Source: Grosmannia clavigera kw1407
Taxonomy: Eukaryota; Ascomycota; Sordariomycetes; Ophiostomatales; Ophiostomataceae
Assembly (NCBI RefSeq): GCF_000143105.1
Contig: NW_014040759.1
Coordinates: 434,001-498,000 of the forward strand
Reading direction: 5' to 3'
Length of the DNA stretch: 64,000 nt
Below, piece by piece: positions 30,685 through 42,406 of the stretch. Each line of letters opens with the position of its first letter. Position 1 is the stretch's first letter. A program made the translations under genes and the position numbers. Below the pieces are notes generated by a model. It saw only the letters and a list, made by a program, of their open reading frames with translations, was not told the origin of the DNA and searched no databases.

Positions 30685-32828
30685 CTAGTCCATCACCTTC
30701 AACATCGCGTATGCCTTGTGCGAGATGGCCTTGTTCGCTAGCTTCGCCGGGGTCATCTGCTCTTTGTGCCTCTCTACCTCTACCGCCCCGTCTCCGTCGG
30801 CCTGGACTTGGACCAGGCCCTTGTCCTCATCGTCCTCGGCTGTCTCATACGAGCCGCCGTCTAGGAACACCTTGAGCATAGCCTGCGAGTAGCCGCTCAC
30901 GAGCGCCGTGCCGGGCTGGTCGGCCTTGACGGGTTTTGGCGCCGTCGCGTCGTCGCTACGGCCGGCTGCGAGGTTCCAGAACACTATCTCGGGCATGTCG
31001 TAGCTAGCCTCGCGGCACTGCCGCTCGATCCGCTCGTACGCCGAGTCCCAGCGCTCGTCGGCCTTGTGGGCCTCGTTGAACTGCATGTCGCTAAAGACAA
31101 AGACGCGCCGGACCATGTCCTTCTGCTGCAGCTTGTTCGTGCGGGCCATCGGCAGGATCAGGTCCTCGAACACGGCGACAAAGTTGGTGTCGTAGCCCAT
31201 CGGCGATGCATACATGCGGGCGACCTTGTCGTTCAGGCTCTGGTCGACGTCGAGCTGATGCACCGCGGGCCTGGCCGAGAAGTCGATATAGATACCGGTC
31301 CACGGCGGCGCCGCCAGCTCGGCCATCAGCAGCGACAGCCCGATGGCCGAGTCCATCGGGCAGGTCCCGTCAGCGAACACGGGGCTCTCCATCGAGCCGG
31401 ACACGTCGCAGACCGCGATGCAGTTCTCGAGCGACCCCGAGTCGCGCATCCGCTGCACCAACGTTTTCCACTACGCGTCGAACCGCGCCTCGTCCTTGGC
31501 TGCGAACACGCCCGCGTACGCCTTCATCGCCAGCGACGGAATGCGGCTGTACGTGATCGCGCCCATCGTCCCGGCCGAAAGGTGTCGCTCCACCACGTCC
31601 AGGTGTGCCCGCAGCGCCGACACGTCCTTGCGGTAGGCCTCGCGCGCGTGGCGCAGGTACAGCGCGCGGTCCGACGATGCCACGCCAAAGGCAGACGCCG
31701 GGTACAGCAGCTCCGCGATCGATGACACCACAAACGTGTGTCGGTCGTGGAACCGGTCGGTCGACGGCGCCCACTTGGCACCCACTTGGCACAGAGCGAG
31801 ATCTGTTGCTGGGCCGCCTTGCTGTCACCCTGCAGCGCCGCCAGGTCGCTCTTCAGTTGCTCCGTAAATAGCCGCGCTACACTCAGGTGTAGCGCCCGGT
31901 ACGTCGAGTCCGTCTCGAACAGCCCGACTGCCCGCTCGTGTCGTTTCGTCCGCGTCACGTGCCGCTTCGCCTTGGCCGTCGCCTGGTTCACCATACGCAC
32001 CCGCTTGTTTGTGCGCTCGTCCACGTTCAGCATCTCGTGCGGCGACGCCAGAGGTCCTAGCTTGCCTTTGGCCGCCAGCGCCAGCAGGTTCAGCAGGTCC
32101 TTCCAGTATCCGTGGGCCACACCGTTGCGCACATCAATAGGCAGAGGGTCGCTCTCGTCCACGTCACGTGACTCAACCACAACCGCCTCTTTCTTCTCCA
32201 CCTTCTTCTCGATCACCGGCCGGCTCAGCCACCGCAGATTCGACACCAGCGTCAGCGGATGCTTTTGTGCCAGCCAGCCGGCACTGCGGTAGAACGTCGT
32301 GCGCGAGCTCTTGCCCAGGTGGATCGACCGCGCGTTGAAGATCATCTTGAGCGTCGCCAGGCTGTCTTGGGCCCACGCCGCGTCCAGCAGGTCGACCAGC
32401 CGTGGCCCCGACACCGCCTCCTGCAGCTCAGAGAAGAGATCCACGAGCGCGTTCTCCGTCGACCGGAATGCCACGTCGCCGTTGTCTGTCAGCATCTTGT
32501 TCGTCAGGTCCGGCACCGCCTGCGGCTCGGTCGCCGACAGCAGGCCCTGCACAAACGGGTGCTCTGCTGTTGCTGGTTTTGGATTGTCGTTGACATCGAG
32601 GACGACTGCATCGAGTCCATCGCGGATGTCCGCCATCAGCGACTGTGGAGCAGCCTCAACGGTCGGGCCTTTGCCTAATTCGGCCGTGCGGCTAGCCAGA
32701 TCCGTCTGCAGAAAGGCTTCGAACTGGCTGCTGGGCAACTGCAGGGCTGCATGGCTTGGGAAGAAGACCGGGACGCTGGACCGGAGATACCAGGCCTTCT
32801 GCCTGGGGTTCTGCTGATCAGTCGTCAT
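30685..32828 (-). pseudogene. DUF2828 (von Willebrand A-like) gene with frameshift and nonsense codon
   Basis: Reading from the ATG at 32828, the N-terminal two-thirds is a DUF2828 protein (KMIFNARSIHLGKSSRTTFY, HGYWKDLLNLLAL). At 31770-31791 an 11-bp tandem duplication (CCCACTTGGCA twice) shifts the frame after CAKW. One frame over, the homology continues (HTFVVSSIAELLYPASAFGV, ALRAHLDVVERHLSAG). It then meets an in-frame TAG at 31471-31473, after which the same frame resumes with the vWA-like metal site CDVSGSM and runs to 30685. The family is normally about 700 aa in one frame. Two independent lesions suggest a pseudogene or null allele; assembly error is possible for the duplication. The biochemical role of DUF2828 proteins is unknown. 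Confidence 0.85.
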
Positions 32829-34282
32829 GGTGCGTCTTCGGGCTTGCTATGCAGACAACTGGGAGAGGAAGGATTGTTCGCTGCCAGCAGACAGCGGACA
32901 GCGGATTTAATATACCCGGAAATGCCCCACAGTAAGTTCTGCTGAGGCCAACCTGCCACTTGGCTGAGGCCAACCTCGAAGGATCGTAAGTACCAAATGA
33001 CTCATTCGCCGGGTTTGGGCATACAGGAGATACATCGCATCTGACAGAAAAAAACAACCTGCGCCGTGGCTCGAACACGGGACTGCAACGGGCGTAGGAA
33101 GGCTGTCTTGCCATTGCACCAAAACGGCTCCTTAAGGCTGTAGAGGTCGATGGGCGACGAACCACGGCTGCGACTTCTCGCAACGGGTAGAGTCGTAATG
33201 TATGAGGTACGAAGAAAAAGGGGGTAGGAATCCCAGCCAGTCGAAATGCAAAAAGCGAAGGTTCTGCTACTCTCGAGTTGCAGAGATGGAAAGGTAGGCC
33301 CATTAGTTGCAGTGAGCTACTTCGCTGAAATATTGCTCTCAAAACATAGCTTATAAAGGCTGTCTTGTTTTGGCCCCACATGTTCTCAAAGTACTTGTCA
33401 AGGCTCAATCCACAACGCCTGCCACTCTCTACCGTCAACCTGTCCTGCATCTGGATTTTGCAAATGGAATCCAATCGTGCACCCAGAAAAGACACAAGAG
33501 CTCGCAAGCAACAACGATCCTAGCACATGTCATTCCATGGCTTGTGTCGAGATGCATTGCCGACATCTTCAGCTCGTGCAGCTGATGTACGGCTGCCCTC
33601 ATTGGAACCCCCATAGCCATCCATGACCCGATAGACAGCGCCCACATAGACATTGCAGATGGCAGAAATGATACATTACTTGGTCCCTCCTGCGCCTGAG
33701 AAACGGGGCAAGGCACAGCCGTTGGGGAAAGCCGGAAAAAGTCGGTGAGGGCAGGACGGCTTCCGTCAATTCGTGGGGGAAGAGACATGGGGAATGACTG
33801 GTCTCTGGCGTAAGCCACTCCACAACGCGGCTGTGGGATCCATTCTGACAGCTACGTCTGTTCCAACGATCACGGGATAAATCGAGAGACGAGGCTCCGG
33901 CAGATGATTGTATTTGCACATGGGCAGAGTATGCACATCCCAACACCACTAGCAGGAGATGAGAGGCCCAGCTGCCCAGGGAAAAGGGGGGAGTAAGACA
34001 CTGTAGACACGCCCAGGGCTCCGAGATAGCGCGAACGTTGCGTACAGACAAAACGCGGCTTTGGCAAAGTAGACAACCCAGAGAGCAAGAGCAAGAGTAA
34101 GCGCAAGAGCAGCGAGAGGGGAGCGAGAGAGCAGGATTTCCCGGCAAACAAAACAGAATCACGTCTTGGTCCCTGGGTCCGGTCGAGTGGCCGTGAAATC
34201 CCCTACGGGCCAAGTCGAGTCCGCGTCCGAGAGCCTCGCGCCCTCCTATGTCTGCCATATTACTGCCTCTCCTTGACGTCTT
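32829..34282. other. Intergenic with tRNA-like element
   Basis: 1.45 kb between the DUF2828 pseudogene start and the taxilin stop. It contains a tRNA-like Pol III locus (separate entry) and a short direct repeat GCTGAGGCCAACCT (about 32941 and 32963). Open frames here, including a minus-strand one of 219 codons, have no recognisable domain. Confidence 0.5.
33048..33133 (-). ncRNA. tRNA-like Pol III element, probably a tRNA pseudogene
   Basis: On the minus strand an A-box match (TGGTGCAATGG, 33121-33111) is followed about 30 nt later by a B-box/T-arm (CCGTG-TTCGAGC-CACGG, a perfect 5-bp stem with 7-nt loop at 33080-33064) and a T7 terminator at 33054-33048. The acceptor ends (GCCGTTT versus CGCAGGT) do not pair, and the D and anticodon stems are imperfect, so a functional tRNA is unlikely and no isotype is given. 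It could be a decayed tRNA (Gly- or Arg-like anticodon region) or a SINE head. Confidence 0.4.
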
Positions 34283-36273
34283 CTATTGTCCACTTGCTGC
34301 TGCTGCTGCTGCTGCTGGTAGTGGTGGTGACGGCGGTTGTGCTGCTTTGCTCTGTTTCTGTGGCTGTTTCTTCTTTGGCTGTACTTGCTTCTGTGCCGGC
34401 TGCTTGTCCTTGTGTGGCCCCGGATCGGCCTGGTCGGTGTCCTCTATCGCGCTCGGTGACCCCTCGTCGTCACCAAACACAGCATCTGCATCGCTGAGGT
34501 CGTTTCCTCCCTCCACGTCGCCGCCAGTCTCCCCCACTTGCCGGCGTCCTCTTCCCACATGGTTGGCTGCGCCCTCGGCTTCGGCTGTCTCAGCCGTCTC
34601 GGCCGTCTCAACCGTCTCGACCGTCTCGGCCTCGACCTGCCTCTCGGCGTCCGCGCCCTCGCTGTCCGCCTCCAGCGCGACCGGGTCGCTCTCCCGGGCC
34701 AGCATCAGGCCGTCGGCCGTCAGCATGCTCTTGGGAACAATGCTGACGCCGTTGGATGCCAGGAAGTCAGAGATCCAGGCAGCACCCTGGCTGACCTTGG
34801 CCTCTTGTCGCTGCATCATGACGACAATCGACTTGAGCTTCTCCAGCTGCCTCTTTGTGAGGTCCAGGAGCCGTGCGTTTTCCGCCCGCTCCTCCGCCAT
34901 CTTCACCACGTTCTGGCTCATCGCCTCGTGCTTTCTCTTCATGCCGTCGTTGTCCTTCTCAAGCTTCCTCGTCTTGCTGGACGCCTCCTCCATCTCCTTC
35001 TGATCTGTCAATGGTTGGCGCAGAGCAGCCACAATGGCCAGAAGACCAGCCGGCTCATGGAAGAAGGCTTACCTGCTTGAACTTCTCCACGTAAAGATTG
35101 AGCTGATTCCGCAGCTCACTCTCTGTCCGCGAAAAGGTCTGCACCTGCTCGTTCAGCCGCCGTGACAGAGCCACCTCGGCCTCGGCCCGCTTCTTCTCGC
35201 GCTCAAAGCGCGCCATGTTATACTGCACCTCCAGCTCCTTTGTGCGCATGAGCGAGTGGAAGTGAAGTTCGCGCAGCTCGTACTGCTCGATGAGCGACTT
35301 GAATCGCTGCCGAAACCTGAGCCGATACGGTCAGCAAGCGCAGGACTACCGGGGAGGGAAAGACACGTACAACTCGTCCAGCTCGACATCCACCACCTGC
35401 TTTTTGGGGTGGTCTTTCTCGTCTTGCAGATCGTCGAGCTTCTGCAGCAGCGTTGCATATTTCTGGTCCCAAGAGTTCAGATTAGAGACCTCGTTGGCCT
35501 TCATGGTCCGGTTCTCGTTCTATTCCGAATAAGTAACCTGTCAGCGTGCCGGTTGCAAGAGTACAGAGTACAGGGCGTGCAGATCGAACCTTGAGTTTGT
35601 TGTTTTCCTTTTGCAACTCGCGGCAGAGCTTCTCCAACTTCTCCTTCAGGCCGATGGTCTTGCTCAGGTCGCTCCGGCTCTGGTCCCGCTCCTTCTGAAG
35701 CTGGTCGTTCTTCTTCTTGTTCTTCTGGCTCTCGCGCTCGAGCCGCTTCATCTCGTGCAACAGATCTGTGCAGCGCTTCGACAGATGGTCGATCTTCTGC
35801 AAGGAGTCCATCTTTGCCGTCTGACTGTGCAGTTCGCGATTTGCCTTTCGCACTTCCTTTTCTAGAACATGCGTCTTGTGAGCCAAAAGACACCTTCAAG
35901 GCAAAGAGGGGGGAAAGAGCAAAGGCAAAAGACAAAAGCAAGAAGGACAAAAGCGCGAAAGAGTGTCCTCAGGTCACGCACCAATCTCCAGCTCCTGGTC
36001 CTTTTCGCCAGCCTGGTCCAGCTCCAGCTGCGCAATCTTCTGGGCGACTAGCTTGGACGCCTCGTTGGAGGCGACGTTCTGCTGCCTCTTGTTCTGCTTC
36101 ATCTTGGATAGAGCCGGGGCTGCCGGTGCGGCGGACGAGCCCGGCGGGGGTGGTGGCGGAGGCGGCGCAGGGCGGGTGTCGTGGGCGTGGCCATTTGTCA
36201 TGGCGGACACATCGTGGGTGTGGGCCATGACGCCGTTTGTTGCCGAGCGGGTGTGCGAACCGGCCGTGGACAT
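34283..36273 (-). CDS. Taxilin family coiled-coil protein
   Basis: Five exons: 36273-35982, 35861-35590, 35519-35371, 35316-35073 and 34999-34283. All phases agree and the product is 557 aa. The signature is the long coiled coil of myosin-like/taxilin proteins: VRKANRELHSQTAKMDSL, KLEKLCRELQKENNKLK at the exon 2 end, and RFKSLIEQYELRELHFHSL followed by KELEVQYNMARFE. The N-terminus is Pro-rich (nine consecutive Pro) and the C-terminus an acidic, Ala/Gln/Lys-rich disordered tail. Animal taxilins bind syntaxins and act in vesicle traffic; the fungal role is uncharacterised. Intron donors include GTGCGT, GTTCGA, GTACGT and GTAAGC. Shares a 1-kb divergent promoter region with CYM1. Confidence 0.92.
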
Positions 36274-37299
36274 TGGATAGAGTGAGCGTATCCCAGTCCG
36301 GTGACGATGTGTCAGAGAGCAGCGACGTAGGAAACAAGGGAAACGAGCGACTGCCGATATCCAGAAATCTAGACGAGACAGGCCGTTTGCAGCGAAGGTG
36401 GCGGGGGTATGTCGTCGAGGCCCGTGTATGAGGTGGTCATCGGTGGGAGAGAGATGGCAGGACTGATTCTGTTTGCCGGCTGCAGGGTTGTTTCCCCTCG
36501 TGTTCGAGATCGCCGGCGCGTTCCTGCGACGAGGAAGCGACACGGGAAAGTCCGTCGGAGAGGGGAGACAGTGGGGACGGGCCCGAGCGTGTGGAGAGAG
36601 GGTAGACGGAGCGGATAGGAGAGGCGGCGAGGAAGTTGTGCCGTGGAATGGGAGGAGGTTGAGAATTGAAACGGGGCGAAACAAAGAGGGGAAAATGAGG
36701 GCTGAGGGCAGAGGGCAGAGGGCAAGGGCGACGGGACGGAAGGACGAGCTGCAGCAGCGGGCGGTCTGAATCGAGGCCGGGGTGAGTGACAGGACAATCG
36801 AGCAGGAGGGCCGGCGGCGGCTGGACGAGTCGGACGGTTGGAGACGAAGGGTGTCGACAAAAAGTCGAATCGCAGAAATGGAAGACAAAGCCTTGAAAAG
36901 ATACTTTTGCTAATCTGTGGGTGACCAATTGAGACGGCGAGCTGGAGGAGTGGAGCCAGGATTCACCAATAGCGTACAGTGCAGCCGTGGGACGGGCTGC
37001 AGCGCAGGATGAGACGGCCGGTGTGTTACAGGCGCCAGGCGCCAGAAGGGGGGCTGCTGTAAGCGCTGCCAGGGTGCAGTCACAGGGGGATAGCAGCTGG
37101 GGCTGGTGGCATAGAAGAATCTGGGGTGCTAGGTAGCGGGTACCTTGTATACTGCGTAGAGCACTTGCGCTGGTGAGGTAGCGGATACCTTGTATGGCTT
37201 GGACAGCCGCCACGTTCCGACGTATCTTAGTAAAAAAAAAAATTGATTCTGGCAGCCAATTCTGTGCAGATTCTTCCCACTTCAACGAGCAGCGACAAG
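36274..37299. other. Divergent promoter region, taxilin/CYM1
   Basis: About 1 kb, GC-rich, with an imperfect GGGCAGAG repeat near 36700-36725 and a 20-bp direct repeat near the CYM1 start (separate entry). No gene supported. Confidence 0.6.
37131..37195 (+). repeat. 20-bp direct repeat upstream of CYM1
   Basis: AGGTAGCGGGTACCTTGTAT at 37131-37150 and AGGTAGCGGATACCTTGTAT at 37176-37195, one mismatch, offset 45 bp, ending about 105 bp before the CYM1 start codon. It could be a paired regulatory site or a chance duplication. Confidence 0.7.
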
Positions 37300-40200
37300 A
37301 TGTTGCGACACGCAGGCAGGAAGACGGTGCCGGCAACGATGCGGACGACGATGCGGACGGCGATGGCAGCGGCCGGACGACGACGGTTTGCCTCGCTGGC
37401 CCAGGTGCCGATGGAAGCAGGCGGCAAGCTGCACGGGTTCACGGTGTTGCGGACGAAGCACGTGGCGGAGCTGGAGCTGACGGCGGTGCAGCTGCAGCAC
37501 GACAAGACGGGGGCAGAGCACCTGCACATTGCACGGGAGGACAGCAACAACGTGTTCTCGATCGGGTTCAGGACGAACCCGCCAGACGACACGGGCGTGC
37601 CGCACATCCTGGAGCACACGACACTCTGCGGCAGCGAACAATATCCGATCCGCGACCCATTCTTCAAGATGCTGCCGCGGACGTTGTCCAATTTTATGAA
37701 TGCCTTTACGGCGTCGGACCACACGTTCTACCCGTTTGCCACGACCAACGCGCAAGACTACCGCAACCTGATGTCGGTCTACATGGACGCAACGCTGCAT
37801 CCGCTGCTGAAGGAGACAGACTTTGCGCAGGAAGGCTGGCGGATCGGGCCCGAGGACGGCGTGGACGGCGCGGCCGGAAAGCTGGTGTTCAAGGGGGTGG
37901 TGTACAACGAGATGAAAGGCCAGATGTCGGACGCAGGTTACTTGTTCTACATCCGGTTCCAGGACCACATCTTCCCGGCGATCCACAATTCGGGCGGCGA
38001 CCCGGCCAAGATCACGGACCTGACGCACGCGCAGCTGCGGGCCTTTCACGCGGCACACTACCACCCGAGCAACGCGAAGCTGTTCACGTACGGCGACATG
38101 CCGCTGGCCGAGCACCTCCAGGCGCTCGACGCACGGCTGCAGGTGTTTGGACAGGTGTCACGTGACACCGAAATACGGCGGCCGATCGACCTGCGAGCAG
38201 CGGGCAACAGCTCGCGCACGGTGGTAGTCACGGGGCCGACAGACCCGCTGGCAGACGCGAACCGGCAGTTCAAGACGTCGGTGTCGTGGACGCTGGGCGA
38301 GACGGGGGACGTGGTCGAGTCGTTTGCGCTGTCGCTGGTGGCGGCGCTGCTGACCGACGGCTACGGCTCGCCGCTGTACCGGGGGCTGATCGAGTCAGGC
38401 CTGGGCACGGACTGGAGCGCCAACACGGGCTACGACGGGTCGGGAGCCGTCGGCATCTTTTCAGTCGGGCTGACGGGCGTGCAAGAAGCGGACGTGGCGC
38501 GCGTGGGCGAGACGGTCGACACAGTCTTGCAGGCGGTACGGGCGCGCGGATTTGAGCGGGCCAAGATCGACGGGTACCTGCACCAGCTGGAGCTCGGGCT
38601 CAAGCACAAGACGGCCAACTTTGGGGTGTCGCTGCTGCAGCGGCTCAAGCCGCAGTGGTTTGCGGGCGTGGACCCGTTTGCGTCGCTGGCGTGGAACGAC
38701 ACGATCGCCGCCTTTGAGGCGCGGCTGGCCGAGGGTGGCTATCTCGAGGGCCTGATGGACCGCTATCTTCTGGGCCAGAACCGGCTGACGTTTACGATGG
38801 CACCGTCGGCTGCGTACGGCGACGAGCTGGCGCGCGAGGAGGAGGCGCGGCTGGCAGTGAAGATCGGGGCGGTCGAGAGCGAGCAGGCAACGGCAGCGGC
38901 TGCCCGGGAGCAGCTCGTAGCCCGCGAGGCCGTCTTGCTGGCCGAGCAGACACGAGCCAGCACCGAAGATCTGAGCTGTCTGCCGACAGTGCACGTGACC
39001 GACATTCCGCGACAAAAGAGTGCGACCAGCGGCGTTGTCGTGCGGGACAGTCGCCAGGCCCAAGCCGACGTGCAGTGGTGTGAGGCGCCGACCAACGGGC
39101 TGACGTACCTGCGAGCGATCAACGAGCTGCGCGGCCTGCCGGACGAGCTGCGGCCGTTGGTGCCGCTGTTTGCCGACGCCGTCATGCGGCTGGGCACGCC
39201 GGCCCTGGCGACCGAGCAGCTCGAGGACGCCATCAAGCTGACGACCGGCGGCCTCTCGGTCGGCTACCACGCGGCCGCGCTGCCCGGTGACGTCCAGACA
39301 GCCCGCGAAGGGCTCGTGCTGGGCGGCACCGCCCTCGACCGCAACGTGCCGGCCATGCTGGCTCTGTTGCGCGCCCTCGTGCTCGAGACCGACTTTGACA
39401 GCGCCGCCGCCGAGCAGCAGGTACGCCAGCTGCTGCAGGCCGCCGCCGACGGCGTCGTCAACGACATCGCCTCGTCCGGCCACGCGTTTGCGCGCCGTCG
39501 CGCCGAGGCTGGCCTCACACCCGCGGCCCGTCTGCGCGAGCAGGTCAGCGGCCTCGAACAGGTCCGTCTCGTCGGCGCCCTCGCTGCTCGCCCTGACCGC
39601 CCTGGCCAGCTCGCCGACGTGCTCGCCCGCCTCAAGGCCATCCAGCAGATTGCCCTGCGGTCGGGCGGCCCGGCTGGCGGACATCTACGCGTTGCGGTCA
39701 CGTGCGGCGCCGAAAGCGCACGGACCAACGAGACCGCCTTGGGCGACTTTTTGTCGACTTTGCCGACAGCCCCTGATTCGGCCTCGTCGCTCTCGGCTGC
39801 CTCTTCTCCTTCCACACCCTCCTCCTCCTTCTTTCCCCTCCCCTATCAGGTCTCGTATGGGGCGCTCGTGCTGCCGACCGTCGCCTACACGGCCACCGAG
39901 GGCGCTGCCCTGCAGGTGCTGGCGCAGCTGCTGACGCACAAGCACCTGCACCACGAGATCCGCGAGAAGGGCGGTGCCTACGGCGGCGGCGCGTATGCGC
40001 AGCCGCTCGAGGGCGTCTTCGGGTTCTACTCGTACCGCGACCCGAACCCGGCCGGCAGCCTGGCGACGATGCGCAACGCTGGACGATGGGCGGCCGAGCG
40101 GACGTGGACATCACGTGACCTCGAGGAAGCCAAGCTGTCCGTCTTCCAATCCGTCGACGCGCCCCGATCGGTCAACGAAGAGGGCATGGGCCGGTTTCTG

Positions 40201-40425
40201 TACGGCATCACCGACACCATGCGTCAGGCCCGCCGTGAACAGCTGCTCGACGTCGGCCCCGACGACGTGCGTGCCGCCGCCCAGCGCTTCCTCGTCGACG
40301 AGCTCGCCCACGGCGCCGACCGCACCGCCTTCCTCGGACCGCCGCAGGACTGGGCCTCGGCCGAGACCGGCTGGGCCGTCGAGGAGATGCAGGCCGTGCA
40401 GGCCGTGCAGGCAGGGGAGGCCTAG
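37300..40425 (+). CDS. CYM1: Mitochondrial presequence protease (M16C, PreP/Cym1)
   Basis: 1041 aa from the ATG at 37300, intronless. It degrades cleaved mitochondrial targeting peptides in the matrix. The N-terminus is Arg/Thr/Ala-rich without acidic residues (a mitochondrial presequence). The inverted zinc motif is HILEH at residues 102-106, followed by TTLCGSEQYP, FFKMLPRTLSNFMNAFT, and VVYNEMKGQMSD bearing the third zinc ligand region. The second half contains the conserved EIREKGGAYGGGAY segment near 39960. A Ser/Pro/Ala-rich insert lies near 39770-39840. Length and motif order match Cym1 of other fungi. One of two M16C enzymes in the window; the other (44.2-47.5 kb) is from a different subfamily. 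Confidence 0.96.
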   Translation: MLRHAGRKTVPATMRTTMRTAMAAAGRRRFASLAQVPMEAGGKLHGFTVLRTKHVAELELTAVQLQHDKTGAEHLHIAREDSNNVFSIGFRTNPPDDTGVPHILEHTTLCGSEQYPIRDPFFKMLPRTLSNFMNAFTASDHTFYPFATTNAQDYRNLMSVYMDATLHPLLKETDFAQEGWRIGPEDGVDGAAGKLVFKGVVYNEMKGQMSDAGYLFYIRFQDHIFPAIHNSGGDPAKITDLTHAQLRAFHAAHYHPSNAKLFTYGDMPLAEHLQALDARLQVFGQVSRDTEIRRPIDLRAAGNSSRTVVVTGPTDPLADANRQFKTSVSWTLGETGDVVESFALSLVAALLTDGYGSPLYRGLIESGLGTDWSANTGYDGSGAVGIFSVGLTGVQEADVARVGETVDTVLQAVRARGFERAKIDGYLHQLELGLKHKTANFGVSLLQRLKPQWFAGVDPFASLAWNDTIAAFEARLAEGGYLEGLMDRYLLGQNRLTFTMAPSAAYGDELAREEEARLAVKIGAVESEQATAAAAREQLVAREAVLLAEQTRASTEDLSCLPTVHVTDIPRQKSATSGVVVRDSRQAQADVQWCEAPTNGLTYLRAINELRGLPDELRPLVPLFADAVMRLGTPALATEQLEDAIKLTTGGLSVGYHAAALPGDVQTAREGLVLGGTALDRNVPAMLALLRALVLETDFDSAAAEQQVRQLLQAAADGVVNDIASSGHAFARRRAEAGLTPAARLREQVSGLEQVRLVGALAARPDRPGQLADVLARLKAIQQIALRSGGPAGGHLRVAVTCGAESARTNETALGDFLSTLPTAPDSASSLSAASSPSTPSSSFFPLPYQVSYGALVLPTVAYTATEGAALQVLAQLLTHKHLHHEIREKGGAYGGGAYAQPLEGVFGFYSYRDPNPAGSLATMRNAGRWAAERTWTSRDLEEAKLSVFQSVDAPRSVNEEGMGRFLYGITDTMRQARREQLLDVGPDDVRAAAQRFLVDELAHGADRTAFLGPPQDWASAETGWAVEEMQAVQAVQAGEA

Positions 40426-42406
40426 AACTCACACTGCCTCTCCATGTATATATCACTCACCACACTCTGTATAACAGCATCACGAAAGAAGAAAAGCTGA
40501 TGATACCCTCTGGACCGGTGTTGTGTCTATCGTTGTTTCTCTTGTCTCTTTCTTGTCTCCTACTTCCCCCTTTCTCCTCCTCTCCTCTCCTCCTCCCTCC
40601 CGCGCTCGGATATGATACGTCTTACTGCCACCTCAATGGCTTCGAGACCACTAAATGCGCAAGAAGAAATCATGGCCCATCGTCTCCCCTGGGGTGAGCC
40701 CAACCGCTCAAACCGAGGAGACGGGCCGTCCAGTCTTTCAGAACCGGCATTTTCCTCAGCTTTGGAGTGTTGGACTAACGCACCGGATACATAACATAAT
40801 TATCTTCCCTTTCCGTCCCGTCTCCTGCTCGTACTCGTTTGCTTCTTGTCTCGTGTCCGGCCCGTCACCCGAGTTGCTGTCTTGCGACTGTGTCAGATGG
40901 CCATCCCGCGCCCAAAGGCCAGACCGCCAGAGCACCAACCAGCAGACACCACTGTCCATGCAAGGTCCTGTGCAATCGGCTTTCTGCACCCGTCCTCCTA
41001 CCGGCTGGTGGGCCAGGCCGTGCAGAAGCCGCTTCTAGACTACCTCGTACGCATATTATCAGATATATCCGAGGAACCTCCCCACATCGGTCCCCCTCTA
41101 CTCCGTGCTGCTCCGTACTCGTAGTCCGTCACTCGCATCGAGATGTGCACAAGAAAAACTGCCGCAAAGACGTCTTGCACTGCCTCTCGACGCTCGACAG
41201 GTGTTCCCAGACGAAATGCTACCCACCCGTGCTTCCGGTCTCCCTATTCGCCCTCTTGTCCATAGCGCAATCAGACAGGTCAAATTGCGGTCAACGAGCT
41301 CGACTCGGGCGAGCCGGCCCACTCTTACGAAATTTTCGTCCTGGCCGTCTTCCCTCTTCTGCCTCCATGGAAAGCTGCATCGCCGATTCGCCCCACTCTG
41401 TCAGCGCTTTTTCCCTTTACCTAAATTTTATTTCTTTTCTTTTTGCCGCGCTCCCGTTGGCTCCTTCCCCCAGGTGCGGTGACAATGCTCGTACGGAGCA
41501 CTAGTGCGCCCCCGTTACGTTATCAGCACGCTTACAATGGGAAAAACCCCCAACCCCACCTCCCACAACAGGGTTTGGTCTTTTTCCCATGTAGTCGCTG
41601 CCTGTCTTCCATTTTCTTTCTAGCATCCATCTCGCCTTTCTCACTTCTGCTCTTTTCTCCCAACTCATCGTATCTGCCATCCTTCTCGGCCATCATTTGC
41701 GCTCGAAAAGACTAAAGTAGGTTGCTCTGTTCCTCTTCAATCGCTTTCCGTCCATCGCCTTTGGCCAGGGCGCGCAAACCGCGTCGCATACCGATTTTTT
41801 CTTGTTTTCCATCTTTTTTTCCTCTTTTTCTTTCCTCTTTTCACTCTCCTAACTCCTACATCTAATCTCTCTTCCGCCCTTTTGTCCGTCCCTCTTTTCT
41901 CCGCCATCCCGCTAACACAAACAGCAAGCTCCAGCTTACCCACTACGGCTTCCACGGCCATCTACTTCTTCGCACTCCAAAATTCCGGCAATCGCCAAAA
42001 CTTCCACACCCTCAACTCCATACCTCCTCCTGCTCTCCCCCGACCTCACGCCCTCTGCTAAGCCGCATACCACACACTCGCCTTCCTTCGATCCGTGCTT
42101 GCACAATCACCCCCTATTCTCACCACCTCCCCCGGTTTACGTGCCCAACCAGCTGCCGCATAGGACGAGTTCTGCGGTTCTTCCTCTCGCCGAGGAAGAG
42201 TCGAGGAGGCCTCGTCAGACCGATTCAGGTTCTGTCTGCTATATCTTTCGCCCACCATAATACGCCGTCAGTCGTGCAGCTCAGAACCTCATTTGCCCTT
42301 GCCGGCTGTGGAATCACAAACAAAGCTCTTTGAGAACGATTCGCTAGTTCTCCTCGCCCAACACCAGCAACTCCTGCTCCCTTCGCTCTTCTGCCTGTCC
42401 TTGGAT
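40426..42406. other. Long pyrimidine-rich region upstream of ornithine decarboxylase
   Basis: Almost 2 kb between the CYM1 stop and the ODC start codon, with strongly C/T-rich stretches (about 40540-40605, 41620-41700 and 41790-41900) and several short upstream ATG frames. No protein-coding gene is supported. It probably contains the ODC promoter and a long 5' leader; the transcription start is not visible. Confidence 0.6.

Noticed and set aside
33599..34258. 219-codon minus-strand frame downstream of taxilin
   Set aside because: Ser/Cys/Leu-rich, no domain, no good start context; likely non-coding.
38461..39684. 407-codon minus-strand frame inside CYM1
   Set aside because: Antisense shadow of a well-recognised protease; composition is Arg/Gly/Leu-rich with no family match.
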